The translations under genes were made by a program, and so were the position numbers. The notes beneath the pieces are model-generated. The model ran no database searches. It saw only the letters and a list, made by a program, of their open reading frames with translations, and was not told where the DNA came from. This document shows positions 17,735-25,146 of a DNA stretch of 64,000 nucleotides, one piece after another; positions within the stretch are counted from its first letter, which is position 1; each line of letters opens with the position of its first letter. The stretch comes from DATMER01 sp034667225 (lineage in GTDB: Bacteria > Acidobacteriota > Thermoanaerobaculia > Multivoradales > UBA5704), in the NCBI GenBank assembly GCA_034667225.1, contig JAXDKG010000067.1, positions 1 to 64,000 on the forward strand. The letters are read 5' to 3'.

Positions 17735-18220
17735 CGGCCCCAATGGATTGGATCTGCCGCGCCGTTATCCAATCTATTGGAGTCGAAATCGATTCGAGCC
17801 CTCCAGAATCAGTGTTGGCGTCTTCGAATTGGAAAGAGGCGCGTAAAAATGAAAATCAGCCCACTGGATTGACGTCTAACGCCTCAAGATTCAATCTAGC
17901 GGGGCGGAAATCAATTCGGATCCACTGGATTGGAATCTGTCGCGCCATTATCCAATCTATTGGAGCCGTATTCATTCTTGAGTCCTCCGAAGTCAATCCA
18001 GGGCGCTTTTATCCAATCTATTGAAGCCGAATTGAATTTCGAGGCACCCGAAGTCTTTTCGAGCGTGCCAGATTGAATTCAAAGCGCTCGAAGTCTTTCC
18101 CGAAGCGCCGGATCGAATCTGAAGCGCCGAAAGCCTCGTCGAGCGGTTCGAATTCAAGTCGAGCGCGCTCGAAGAGACTTCGGGCGGCTGAAATCCAATC
18201 CTTTGAGCCGGAATCGGTTT
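17735..18220. repeat. array A: phased degenerate ~20-bp repeats
   Basis: About 24 successive units of about 20 bp, none identical. When written in rows of 20 from 18021 to 18220 the columns align without gaps: positions 1-9 are G/C-rich (gagcgc, gaagcgcc, gagcgtgcc, gggcggct) and positions 10-20 are A/T-rich with GAA...TTC cores (attgaatttc, aagtcttttc, gattgaattc, aagtctttcc, gatcgaatct, aattcaagtc). West of 18020 the phase drifts by one or two bases in places, with near copies such as ttatccaatctattgg (17765, 17949, 18009). It fills the whole interval between the HEAT-like gene stop and the sigma gene. No coding frame and no CRISPR-like constant repeat. Confidence 0.8.
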
Positions 18221-18235
18221 TTGGACTACCGGGGA

Positions 18236-18901
18236 CTACCGATTACCGAGGAATTCGTCCACTTCCTCCTCGCCAAGGATCCGGCGCAGGGCATCGACGT
18301 TGCCCGGCACCATCTCCCAGAAGGGCTTGGAGAGGACATCGTCCGGGTCGGGCCAGGGGGCGAGGGTCTTCAACACTTTCTCCCGGTGGGCCTGACTGGG
18401 GAGCTTGATCAGCACGCCCCCGATGGCCTTGCGGGAAACGACGTCGCGGGCATTCCGGACCAGCCAGTCGGGGTCCAGGCGCGCCAGGGCGGGCAGCACG
18501 ACGGACTGGCCCTTGCGGGCGCCTTCGCGCAGTTGCTCGATCGCGGCAGAGTCCGCCTGGGTCGCGGCGTTTCCGAGCAGAGCGTACATGGCCGTCTCCA
18601 ACTCCCCGAAGCCAAGCCGATAGCCCTGAGGCTTGACGTTGCTGTACAGCTCGGGCTTGTCGCGCAGCAGCTCGGCCAGGCGATCGGCGCCTGCGAGCTG
18701 CGCGAAGTCCTGCAGCGCGCTGACCGCGCCGGTACGGACGGCGATGTTCCCGTCGACCAGCAGGTCGGCGAGCGCCTGGCCAAACGCGGGGCGCATCGCG
18801 CCCGAGCCGCGCATCGCCTGGGACAGGCCTTCGACGGCGTACCAGGAAGAGGGCGCACGCCTTCCATCCTTCCCCTCCACCTCGCGCCGCCCGTACGACA
18901 T
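18236..18901 (-). CDS. HEAT-like helical repeat protein, unknown function
   Basis: 221 residues from the ATG at 18901 (a GTG at 18949 would add 16 residues; neither has a strong SD). The sequence is nearly all alpha-helical with HEAT-like pairs, for example AFGQALADLLVDGNIAVRTG, ALQDFAQLAGADRLAELLRD, SAAIEQLREGARKGQSVV and GNVDALRRILGEEEVDEFLG. HEAT-type solenoids act as protein interaction scaffolds. It lies 200 bp downstream of the double-AAA gene on the same strand, with a possible short ORF between, so it may belong to that locus. Its stop is about 15 bp from array A. Confidence 0.65.
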   Translation of the reverse strand: MSYGRREVEGKDGRRAPSSWYAVEGLSQAMRGSGAMRPAFGQALADLLVDGNIAVRTGAVSALQDFAQLAGADRLAELLRDKPELYSNVKPQGYRLGFGELETAMYALLGNAATQADSAAIEQLREGARKGQSVVLPALARLDPDWLVRNARDVVSRKAIGGVLIKLPSQAHREKVLKTLAPWPDPDDVLSKPFWEMVPGNVDALRRILGEEEVDEFLGNR

Positions 18902-18973
18902 CCCCTTCTTCGTAGCGAGGTGCCGAGCCCCGGAGCCGGCTTGTTGCACTTCTTAAGACTCGCTTAATCCCGG

Positions 18974-19045
18974 TTAACCCGAGGTTCTCCGAAGCAGAGG
19001 AGAGTCTACGCCGATCTTGCGCCCGCTTTCTTCTTCTTGAATCAT
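18974..19045 (-). CDS. possible 23-residue small ORF with strong SD
   Basis: An ATG at 19045 follows CCCAAGGAGGTTCCAG, a near-perfect ribosome site at ideal spacing. The frame MIQEEESGRKIGVDSPLL... ends in RRTSG at a TAA (18974-18976), 23 residues in all. It sits between the AAA ATPase stop (19102) and the HEAT-like gene. It could be a true microprotein, a leader peptide for the downstream gene, or a decayed start. The strong SD is the only positive evidence. Confidence 0.4.
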   Translation of the reverse strand: MIQEEESGRKIGVDSPLLRRTSG

Positions 19046-19101
19046 CTGGAACCTCCTTGGGTGCACCTATAACTCAGCTCGAGAAGGTTCTCAACAGCCT
19101 C

Positions 19102-21015
19102 TCAGGCCCGGCGCAAGAAGCGCTCGATCTCACGCTTCAGGACAGGCTTCACCGCTGGCGGTGTGCGAGCGCCGTTGAGAGCCGCCACTCTCTTCATGGC
19201 CTCGTCCAGGTAGTGGTCGTCCACCACGCCCAGCCCTTCATCCAGGAAGGAGTAGAGCCGGGCGATGCGCAGAATTCCGGCGACGTGAGCACCGGTCGAG
19301 AGCCTCGGGTCCGCACCGAGCTCGGCCCGTTTGGCGGGCGAGACAAGGTCTTCCGGCTTCAGGTGGAGGTCGAGGATCGCCCGGCGTTCCTGGTCGTCGG
19401 GCGCCTCGATGCGGATGACGTAGTCGAAACGCCCGGGCCGGAGGAGGGCCGGGTCGATGCGGTCCATTTGGTTCGTGGCGGCGATGAAGAGCACCCCCTC
19501 GGTCGATTGCCGGCCGTCCAGCTCGACGAGCAACTGATTGAGGGTCAGCCGGATCTCCCGGTGATCGGAATCGTCATTGCGGGAGCCCAGGGCATCGAGC
19601 TCGTCCAGGAAGAGCACCGCCGGGGCCTGGTGCCTGGCGATCCGGAAGGCGTCGCGGACGCGGGCGGCTCCGACCCCCACGTACAATTCGACGAACTCGG
19701 CCGCGGAGAGGAAAAAGAAGGGGACTCCCGCCGTTCCCGCGAGCGCCCGGGCCAGCGTCGTCTTCCCCACGCCCGGCGGCCCCTCGAGTAGCACGCCCCG
19801 CGGCAGCTCGCACCCCTGCCGCCGTAGCGTCGACCAGCTCTTCAGGGCAGAAGCCAGCTTCCTCAGCTCGTGCTTGACTTCCGCGAGGCCGGCGACCGAG
19901 TCGAGGTCGATGCGGCTCTCGATCGACATCTCTCCCAGGCTCCGCCCAAAAGACTCCGCCCGCTCCCCCGCGGAGCGCCGTCCCACGAGCGTGCGGATCG
20001 GGGTGATAGCCTTGGCGAAGTCTTCCTGGCCGAGGGTCTGGGAGCCCCGTTGCTGTGCCTGCGACGCCGCCTTGACCAGCAGCGTTTCGAGGTCGGCGCC
20101 GATGAACCCGCCCGTCCCGCCGCCGGTCTCGCTGCCGGATTGATGCGCGATTTCGTGGAGCGTTTCGTCCGAGCAGGAGATCTCCAGGCGCTTGCGGAGG
20201 CGCAGCAGGATGTCGAACCGCTCCTCGGGGCTGGGGATGGGTAGCTCGATCTGCCGGTCCAGCCGGCCGATGCGCGAGAACGCCGACGCCAGCAGCTCGA
20301 TCCGGCTGGTGACGCCGAGGACCAGGATCCGGGCCCCCTCGTCTGAGAGCGCGTCGAGCTGCTCGAGGAAGGCGCTCTGCAGCTGGCGCTTGCTCTCGTC
20401 GATATAGGCCGGGGAAACCAAATTACCGACGCGGCCGAAGGCATCGAGGTCGTCGATCAGCAGAACCGCAGGCGACCGCTCCCTGGCCTCCAGGAATAGA
20501 AGGCCGAGCTGCTCGGGTGCGAACAGCAGGCCCGCCCCGTTGACCGAGCACAGCTCCCACGTGAGGCCGTGCGCGATCGCCTCAGCGAGGCTGGTCTTGC
20601 CGACCCCGGATGTGCCCCCTAGGATGATCCCCCGGATCTTCGGTCCGCCAGGAGCGGGACCTTTCAGCTCGTGTAAAAGACCTTGCAGCTCCTGGCGCAG
20701 CTCGCCTAGGCCGCCGAGGCCTTCGAGCGAGAAGGTGGGCCTGGACCACCGCCAGGGAACCTTCTGCTGGTTCGCCTGCCTCGCCGCCTCGAGGGACTGC
20801 TTCTCCTCTGTGAGGGTCTGGTTCTCCCGGCGCAGGCGCTCCGCCGAGGTGCGCAGGAGAGCCGCCTTGCGGCTGAAATGAAAGAGGTAGAGCGCCAAGC
20901 CCAAGAGCACCAGAAAGAGCACCCAGAACGCGATCTGCAGGCCGAGGTCACCGGTCGGCGGCCGGAACACCGCCTCGGGGTCCCAGGCAGCATGCGCCAG
21001 ACTCACGGCTATCAT
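19102..21015 (-). CDS. membrane-anchored double AAA+ ATPase (FtsH/Cdc48-like, no protease)
   Basis: 637 residues from the ATG at 21015, which overlaps the upstream gene's TGA (ATGA). One TM helix (IAFWVLFLVLLGLALYLF, 28-46) is followed by a coiled coil (52-85). The first AAA module has Walker A GGTSGVGKTS (133-142) and Walker B AVLLIDDLDAFG. The second has Walker A EGPPGVGKTT (about 410), Walker B AVLFLDELDALGS and the second region of homology ATNQMDRIDPALLRPGRFDY, as in FtsH. No HExxH protease follows; the C-terminus is the AAA lid plus a short helix. The first module's Walker B (LIDDLD) has D for E, so it may bind without hydrolysing well. Coupled to the TIR-like gene. Confidence 0.9.
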   Translation of the reverse strand: MIAVSLAHAAWDPEAVFRPPTGDLGLQIAFWVLFLVLLGLALYLFHFSRKAALLRTSAERLRRENQTLTEEKQSLEAARQANQQKVPWRWSRPTFSLEGLGGLGELRQELQGLLHELKGPAPGGPKIRGIILGGTSGVGKTSLAEAIAHGLTWELCSVNGAGLLFAPEQLGLLFLEARERSPAVLLIDDLDAFGRVGNLVSPAYIDESKRQLQSAFLEQLDALSDEGARILVLGVTSRIELLASAFSRIGRLDRQIELPIPSPEERFDILLRLRKRLEISCSDETLHEIAHQSGSETGGGTGGFIGADLETLLVKAASQAQQRGSQTLGQEDFAKAITPIRTLVGRRSAGERAESFGRSLGEMSIESRIDLDSVAGLAEVKHELRKLASALKSWSTLRRQGCELPRGVLLEGPPGVGKTTLARALAGTAGVPFFFLSAAEFVELYVGVGAARVRDAFRIARHQAPAVLFLDELDALGSRNDDSDHREIRLTLNQLLVELDGRQSTEGVLFIAATNQMDRIDPALLRPGRFDYVIRIEAPDDQERRAILDLHLKPEDLVSPAKRAELGADPRLSTGAHVAGILRIARLYSFLDEGLGVVDDHYLDEAMKRVAALNGARTPPAVKPVLKREIERFLRRA

Positions 21016-22190
21016 CGCAACCTCATCGAGGTCAGCGTTTCCACCAGATCTTGGGAGCCACTCTCGAGGTCCATCTGCATGACGCCTCCCAGGTCGGACG
21101 GGATCACCGGATTGCCGACGCAGACGATACAGAGGCTCTCCGGCCCGAAGCGCCCATAGAACCAGCCGAGCTCGAAGACGACGTTGGGGCGGGCCTGGTG
21201 ATAACTCTTCCCCTGGTTCTCGACCTGATCGTCTTCTGTCATCAGGCAAACCGCACAGAAACACTCGTTCGCGTAGCCCAGAAAGCGCTGCATCAGGGTG
21301 TGGCCGACCCGCGGCAGGTCCCGCAGCACCTTGGCCTCGTAGCCTTGCGCATGAATGATCCCGAGCAGGGTCTCGAGATCGCTCTCCTCGGCGTGGCCGT
21401 GGATGACGAAGACCTTCTCGCCGGAAGATTTCAGATAGCGCTGGTCGAGCCTGTAGGTCGATCTGAGGTTTTGCACCCGATTCTGAAGAGACTTCCTCAT
21501 CCGCGTCATCATGGGGAGGAAGACCTTGGCCACCTCGGTCTCCCGGTGGCTCATCAGGCGCACCAACCCTGGCTGGTGGGCTTCGAGGACCTTCTCGAGA
21601 TGGAGCAGATAGCTCTGCACGTCGCCGGCGATCAGAGCCTTCTCGGCATCCAGGCCGTGGCCCGCTCCCGCCGCCATCGTCTCGCAAGCCATCAGGATCG
21701 TTTCGAACAGCTCCAATGGGCTTTCGAGCTCGCCGAGGAGCCATTTCTGGTCTGCATGGATCGCCCGTTTGGCCGCCAGCCCTTCCGCAGCCAATTTGCC
21801 GATGGCCTGGCAGTGCTCGAGCGCGCCCACGTAGTGGGCTTCGAGAATCTGGTCTGTGGTGAGCGGAAGCCGGGCGATGGCCTCGGCCGCGTTCAGGGTG
21901 AGCTTCCACAGCTCCCTGCAGAATTCGGGGACCGGCTTGGAGCGTTCCGCCGCCACTCGCAACAGGAGCATCTCGGCATTGGGGGCGTCGTTCGAGACGA
22001 CTGCGTTCAGCAGGTCGTGGAAGAGAGGCTCGACCCTCAGCACCAGCTCGACCGCCTCGAGAAGAGGGCTTTCGAGGTCGATCGCCGCATCGGGCTGAGG
22101 CAGGGGTACGGATATGGGCTCGGTCACTCTTGAGGGGTAGACCCACCGCGCCCTGTTTTTGTTTAGGTCCGCCGCCTTCTTCGTGATCAC
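21012..22190 (-). CDS. TIR-like (PF10137/CAP12-type) effector with alpha-helical N-terminal domain
   Basis: 392 residues. Residues 1-250 are all-helical, with a four-helix-bundle look (ESPLLEAVELVLRVEPLFHD..., RETEVAKVFLPMMTRMRKSL) that is loosely PhoU-like. From about 257 a predicted nucleotide-binding TIR-like domain begins: KVFVIHGHAEESDLETLLG, then the long conserved stretch with LMTEDDQ, and NVVFELGWFYGRFGPE where the Glu of FELG corresponds to the catalytic Glu of NAD-cleaving TIR-like domains. IPSDLGGVMQMDL closes it, as in PF10137 proteins. Such domains act as NADase or cyclic-nucleotide-triggered effectors in CBASS and related immunity. Start is a GTG at 22190, or a GTG near 22126; SD is weak for both. 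Confidence 0.85.
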   Translation of the reverse strand: MITKKAADLNKNRARWVYPSRVTEPISVPLPQPDAAIDLESPLLEAVELVLRVEPLFHDLLNAVVSNDAPNAEMLLLRVAAERSKPVPEFCRELWKLTLNAAEAIARLPLTTDQILEAHYVGALEHCQAIGKLAAEGLAAKRAIHADQKWLLGELESPLELFETILMACETMAAGAGHGLDAEKALIAGDVQSYLLHLEKVLEAHQPGLVRLMSHRETEVAKVFLPMMTRMRKSLQNRVQNLRSTYRLDQRYLKSSGEKVFVIHGHAEESDLETLLGIIHAQGYEAKVLRDLPRVGHTLMQRFLGYANECFCAVCLMTEDDQVENQGKSYHQARPNVVFELGWFYGRFGPESLCIVCVGNPVIPSDLGGVMQMDLESGSQDLVETLTSMRLR

Positions 22191-22264
22191 GTCGTCTCGC
22201 TGGTGGGCATCGCCCTCGTCCTCCTCCGAGAGGGGATCGAGCGCGGCGAGAGCGATTAATGATT

Positions 22265-22561
22265 CTAGCCTTCAAGCCGAGCGCGCTCCTGCCTCATCAT
22301 GTATGCCATTATGGCGCTGCCGATTCCGACAATGATCATACCCACATCATCAAGCTGCCCTAGAAGGGGAATAAAGTCGGGAACAAGGTCGATTGGGCTG
22401 ACGACGGAAACGGCAGACCCAGCGACGCCGAACCAGCCGAGAATCTCTAGGACAAAAGATCTTAGGCGACTTTTAGGTAGAGACAGAAGAACGAAAAATA
22501 TAGCGATGAGAGCGAAAAGGCCTATACAGCCAACTTTGAGAAATCCAAGAAAGCTTTCCAT
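22265..22561 (-). CDS. DUF1232 (YkvA-like) small membrane protein
   Basis: 98 residues from the ATG at 22561, preceded by GGGAGGGG; the longer frame upstream runs through transposase debris and is not credible. Two hydrophobic helices at the N-terminus (VGCIGLFALIAIFFVLLSL, and VLEILGWFGVAGSAVSVV) precede the DUF1232 signature SPIDLVPDFIPLLGQLDD. The family function is unknown. It ends 75 bp before the TIR-like gene start on the same strand, so co-transcription with the TIR/AAA genes is possible but not shown. Confidence 0.85.
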   Translation of the reverse strand: MESFLGFLKVGCIGLFALIAIFFVLLSLPKSRLRSFVLEILGWFGVAGSAVSVVSPIDLVPDFIPLLGQLDDVGMIIVGIGSAIMAYMMRQERARLEG

Positions 22562-22700
22562 GGTTCCCCTCCCAGTTAAACGACGAAATAAGTACGCCAG
22601 GGTTGCTCCCCTCCGAAGATGAGACACTGTCCACTGGCTAGTGTTTAGTGACATCCGCCCTGGCGCGCGGCTGCCAACGGCCCGGCGGCCACGGGGCCCA

Positions 22701-22740
22701 GAATAGGTTCCTGCCGAGTGTAGAAGGCAACGTGGGGCCG
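22701..22740. repeat. REP-like palindrome with GTAG tetranucleotide
   Basis: GAATAGGTTCCTGCC is followed by GTAG at 22720 and a small stem GGC...GCC (22726-22739). It matches the element at 1581-1627 over GA(A/T)TAGGTTCC and GAGTGTAGAAG, and shares GCCCAGAATAGGT with the element at 25107. It lies on the 3' side of a RAYT remnant. The 22562-22700 stretch between it and the DUF1232 gene shows nothing else that I can identify. Confidence 0.4.
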
Positions 22741-22824
22741 ATTGAACTCCCAGTACCGGCGTCGATGAGGTCCTTCTTCTGCCAGTCTGCCGCTTTCCCG
22801 ACATTCGGACGAACCTCTCCCTTT

Positions 22825-22839
22825 CTGGAGTCGGTCCAG
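22825..22839. repeat. small hairpin 3' of RAYT remnant (copy 1)
   Basis: CTGGAGTCGGTCCAG, with arms CTGGA and TCCAG, is preceded by ACCTCTCCC. The same preceding sequence and palindrome, with different loop-proximal bases, recurs at 23303-23317, each time about 60 bp beyond a RAYT C-terminal fragment. Conservation of pairing with sequence change suggests a REP-type structure. Confidence 0.4.
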
Positions 22840-22898
22840 CCCTGAAGAACCGGATGAGCGTCACTCTGTGAACTCCGATAATCGCCTGCCGCTGTCGC

Positions 22899-23127
22899 TC
22901 ACGCACGGACGAAAGGCAGGCCCGGTGGGAAGCAGTCGTTGGGGAACCTCGCCGTACGGTCTCCACCGTTGAGCCTCTCCGCCGCTTCCCGGAAGGCCGC
23001 AAGGAAGAGGCCATAGGCCTTCCGCAAGGCCTCCCGGGCTGCCCTGGTTGCCGCGTGGAAAAGCGATTTCTTCGACTGATTCGGGCAGGTGTGCGGATGC
23101 TGGCGCCAGAACAGGTGTCTGGCGATT
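22899..23127 (-). pseudogene. RAYT transposase remnant (C-terminal ~70 residues)
   Basis: The minus frame ends at TGA 22899-22901. It reads HPHTCPNQSKKSLFHAATR, then ALRKAYGLFLAAFREAAERL, then GGDRTARFPNDCFPPGLPF before the stop. HPHT to FPP-LPFV is the standard C-terminal tail of RAYT proteins, here without the catalytic part. Upstream of HPHT the frame degrades (LFWRQ). No start codon or SD. It continues where the remnant at 1637-1921 stops (also at HPHT), so different copies kept different halves. Confidence 0.75.
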
Positions 23128-23302
23128 ATTAAAGGAGAATCTGTAGTTCTCGCCTGGTCCCTGGCCCGGACAGCACCAGGAGCCCTCTCAGCTGCCTCTC
23201 CAGCCCTTGCCGAGCTGTTTGACTGCGCAGAATCGTTCGAAAGTAGGCGCTGATCAGTCGGTCTGGAGCTGCTCTTGGTGTTTCGGGCGCACCTCTCCCG
23301 TC

Positions 23303-23317
23303 CTGGATGTCATCCAG
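23303..23317. repeat. small hairpin 3' of RAYT remnant (copy 2)
   Basis: CTGGATGTCATCCAG is a 7-bp perfect inverted repeat around one base, preceded by ACCTCTCCCG. It is the counterpart of the hairpin at 22825-22839 and lies about 50 bp beyond the stop of the RAYT fragment at 23365. Confidence 0.45.
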
Positions 23318-23364
23318 TTCCCGAAAGTCCTCGACTTGCGAGAGCTCGGCGCTCCGAACGCCGG

Positions 23365-23500
23365 CTACGGCGATGCCGTCGGAGACACACCTACGAACGG
23401 CAGAGCCGGCGGGAAGCAGCCGTTGGGGAATCTCGCCAAGCGGTCTCCGGCCTTCAGTCTTTCCGCTGCCTCCCGAAAAGCTGCGAGGAACTCAACACTC
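23365..23500 (-). pseudogene. second RAYT remnant (last ~40 residues)
   Basis: The minus frame ends at TAG 23365-23367 and reads EFLAAFREAAERLKAGDRLA, then RFPNGCFPPALPFV and a short tail. It is a diverged duplicate of the fragment at 22899-23127 (AFREAAERL and FP-xxCFPPxLPFV shared). Together the two copies with their hairpins form direct repeats about 470 bp apart. No start or SD. The 22562-23642 interval holds only these remnants and hairpins. Confidence 0.7.
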
Positions 23501-23642
23501 ACCAGGCACTTGTCGAGGAACCTTCAGTCGAGCAGAGCCGAGCAGAACATCGGCAGGGGAGTTGGGGGAGTCCCGGCCATCTCGTCCGTCGCATGCCTGG
23601 GGGGCCGGCGTGGTAGCGTAGTGGGGCGGGAGAGAAAAACAG

Positions 23643-24131
23643 ATGACACTGGACATCAAGAGCGATGCCCCTAAGGACTTTGACTTCATCATCGGAACAT
23701 GGCGGGTCAAACACCGGCGTCTGAAGTCGCGTCTCACGAATTCCACCGAATGGATCGAGCTCGATAGCCTTTCCTCGACTCAGAAGATCCTAGGTGGCTT
23801 TGGCAACGTCGAAGACAACCGCCTCTTCTTCCCGGAGGGAGAGTTTCGCGCTGCAGCTCTGAGATCCTTTGACCAGTCCGCAAACACCTGGTCTATCTGG
23901 TGGCTCGATGGGCGCTATCCGGCGGAGCTTGGAAAGCCGGTTGTCGGCACGTTCTCCCAAGGAAAGGGACTCTTTTACGGCGACGACGAGCATGACGGGA
24001 AGCCGGTCAAGGTGCGCTTCATCTGGCTCCCGAAAGATTCGAACCACGCCCGATGGGAACAAGCATTCTCGGACGACGCCGGACAGACGTGGGAGACCAA
24101 CTGGACCATGGAATTCAGCAGGGTTTCATGA
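23643..24131 (+). CDS. DUF1579-like conserved protein
   Basis: 162 residues with SD GGGAGAG. The opening FDFIIGTWRVKHRRLKSR and the later ILGGFGNVEDN and NTWSIWWLDGRYP are characteristic of a widespread lipocalin-like family (DUF1579 relatives, cytosolic, no signal peptide) with unknown ligand. All expected segments are present, ending in WTMEFSRV. It stands alone between transposase debris and the SecD-like gene. Confidence 0.88.
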   Translation: MTLDIKSDAPKDFDFIIGTWRVKHRRLKSRLTNSTEWIELDSLSSTQKILGGFGNVEDNRLFFPEGEFRAAALRSFDQSANTWSIWWLDGRYPAELGKPVVGTFSQGKGLFYGDDEHDGKPVKVRFIWLPKDSNHARWEQAFSDDAGQTWETNWTMEFSRVS

Positions 24132-24206
24132 GTCGCCCATGGACCTCCACAAACGAATCGCGGATAGTGCGGAGGGTCTGATGGCAACCCTCACCTCGAC
24201 CCGTAC

Positions 24207-25112
24207 ATGATGGCCAAGAGCTGGATCCTCGCGAGTCTGATCCTCCTGGTGCCGTTGAAAGCCGCGGCGGCCGAGCCGACTGGCTTGGGTTTTATCGTCA
24301 CGGTGGATCTGGCGAAGTCGGCCCGGCCCCAAACCACCCTGAAGGAAACCAAGCAGGCCCTCGAGCGGCGCCTCGAAGAGGCCGGCTCGCCGGATGCGCT
24401 GGTGAAGCCGAGCCGCTATAAAAAGAACCTCCTCATCGTCGTGGTCCCGAATACCGAAGACCCGGAGCGCATCCTGCGTCTCGTCCAGCCGACGGGCTTC
24501 CTGGAGCTCCGTCTCGTCCGTTTCCCGGCCCTCGGCGGCATGGCCCGCGAGGAAATCCTCTATCATTTCGGAGGTCGGCTTCCTGCCCATCTCGAGATCC
24601 TCGAACAGAGGGTCCGCGGCGACGGCGCCAAGGTCACCGGAAAGGTGTTCTACGCCGTCGAGAGGCGTCCCCTGATCACCAGTGCCAATATCGAGACCGC
24701 CCGGCCCGATCGGGGCCAGAACGACAATCCCATCGTCGAGATCCGTTTCACCGAGGACGCGGCAGAGGTCCTCGGCAAGGAGACGGAAGCGAACATCGGC
24801 TCTTCCCTGGCCTTCGTGCTCGACGGCAAGGTGGTCTCGGCGCCGGTGATCCGCGCCCGCATCGAGGATGAGGGGATCCTCGAAGGGAGCTTCACGGAGG
24901 CGGAGGTCGACGAGTTGGCGATGCTTTTGCGTGCCGGTCCCCTGCCGGCGCCGGTCCAAGTGGGCTCGGTGAGCTACTCCAAGGCCTTGCCGTCGAGACA
25001 GGTCAGATACACCTTCTTCGGCGGCTGCGCCTTTATCTTCCTTCTCTTCCTCGCCACGCTGGTCTGGCTCTATCGGCGCTCGGATCCCGCGCGCCGGGCG
25101 CGCCCAGAATAG
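24207..25112 (+). CDS. stand-alone SecD periplasmic-domain-like protein with one C-terminal TM helix
   Basis: 301 residues. A signal peptide (ILASLILLVPLKAAAAEPTG) leads into a SecD P1-like domain: ETKQALERRLEEAGSPDALV, NLLIVVVPNTEDPERILRLV, TGFLELRLV and later VEIRFTEDAAEVLGKETEAN with LAFVLDGKVVSAPVI. The last two are strongly SecD-like. Normal SecD then has a six-helix membrane bundle; here only one helix follows (YTFFGGCAFIFLLFLATLVW) and a basic tail. So this is a SecD head on a single anchor, not a translocase subunit in the usual sense. Role unknown; complete SecDF may be elsewhere in the genome. The TAG stop lies inside a REP-like element. Confidence 0.85.
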   Translation: MMAKSWILASLILLVPLKAAAAEPTGLGFIVTVDLAKSARPQTTLKETKQALERRLEEAGSPDALVKPSRYKKNLLIVVVPNTEDPERILRLVQPTGFLELRLVRFPALGGMAREEILYHFGGRLPAHLEILEQRVRGDGAKVTGKVFYAVERRPLITSANIETARPDRGQNDNPIVEIRFTEDAAEVLGKETEANIGSSLAFVLDGKVVSAPVIRARIEDEGILEGSFTEAEVDELAMLLRAGPLPAPVQVGSVSYSKALPSRQVRYTFFGGCAFIFLLFLATLVWLYRRSDPARRARPE

Positions 25113-25142
25113 GTGCGTGCGCGTAGTGCCCTGCGCAGCACT
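25107..25142. repeat. REP-like palindrome with GTAG tetranucleotide
   Basis: GAATAGGTGCGTGC is followed by GTAG at 25122 and the hairpin AGTGC-CCTGCGCA-GCACT. It shares GCCCAGAATAGGT with the element near 22700, and its first bases include the stop codon of the SecD-like gene. It may double as that gene's 3' stem-loop. Confidence 0.4.
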
Positions 25143-25146
25143 GATG

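Noticed and set aside
17735..18220. CRISPR array
   Set aside because: No constant repeat and no spacer pattern; units are diverged and contiguous at about 20 bp; no cas genes in the window.
22265..23014. 249-residue version of the DUF1232 protein
   Set aside because: The upstream part reads through transposase debris; the ATG at 22561 has an SD and directly precedes the first TM helix.
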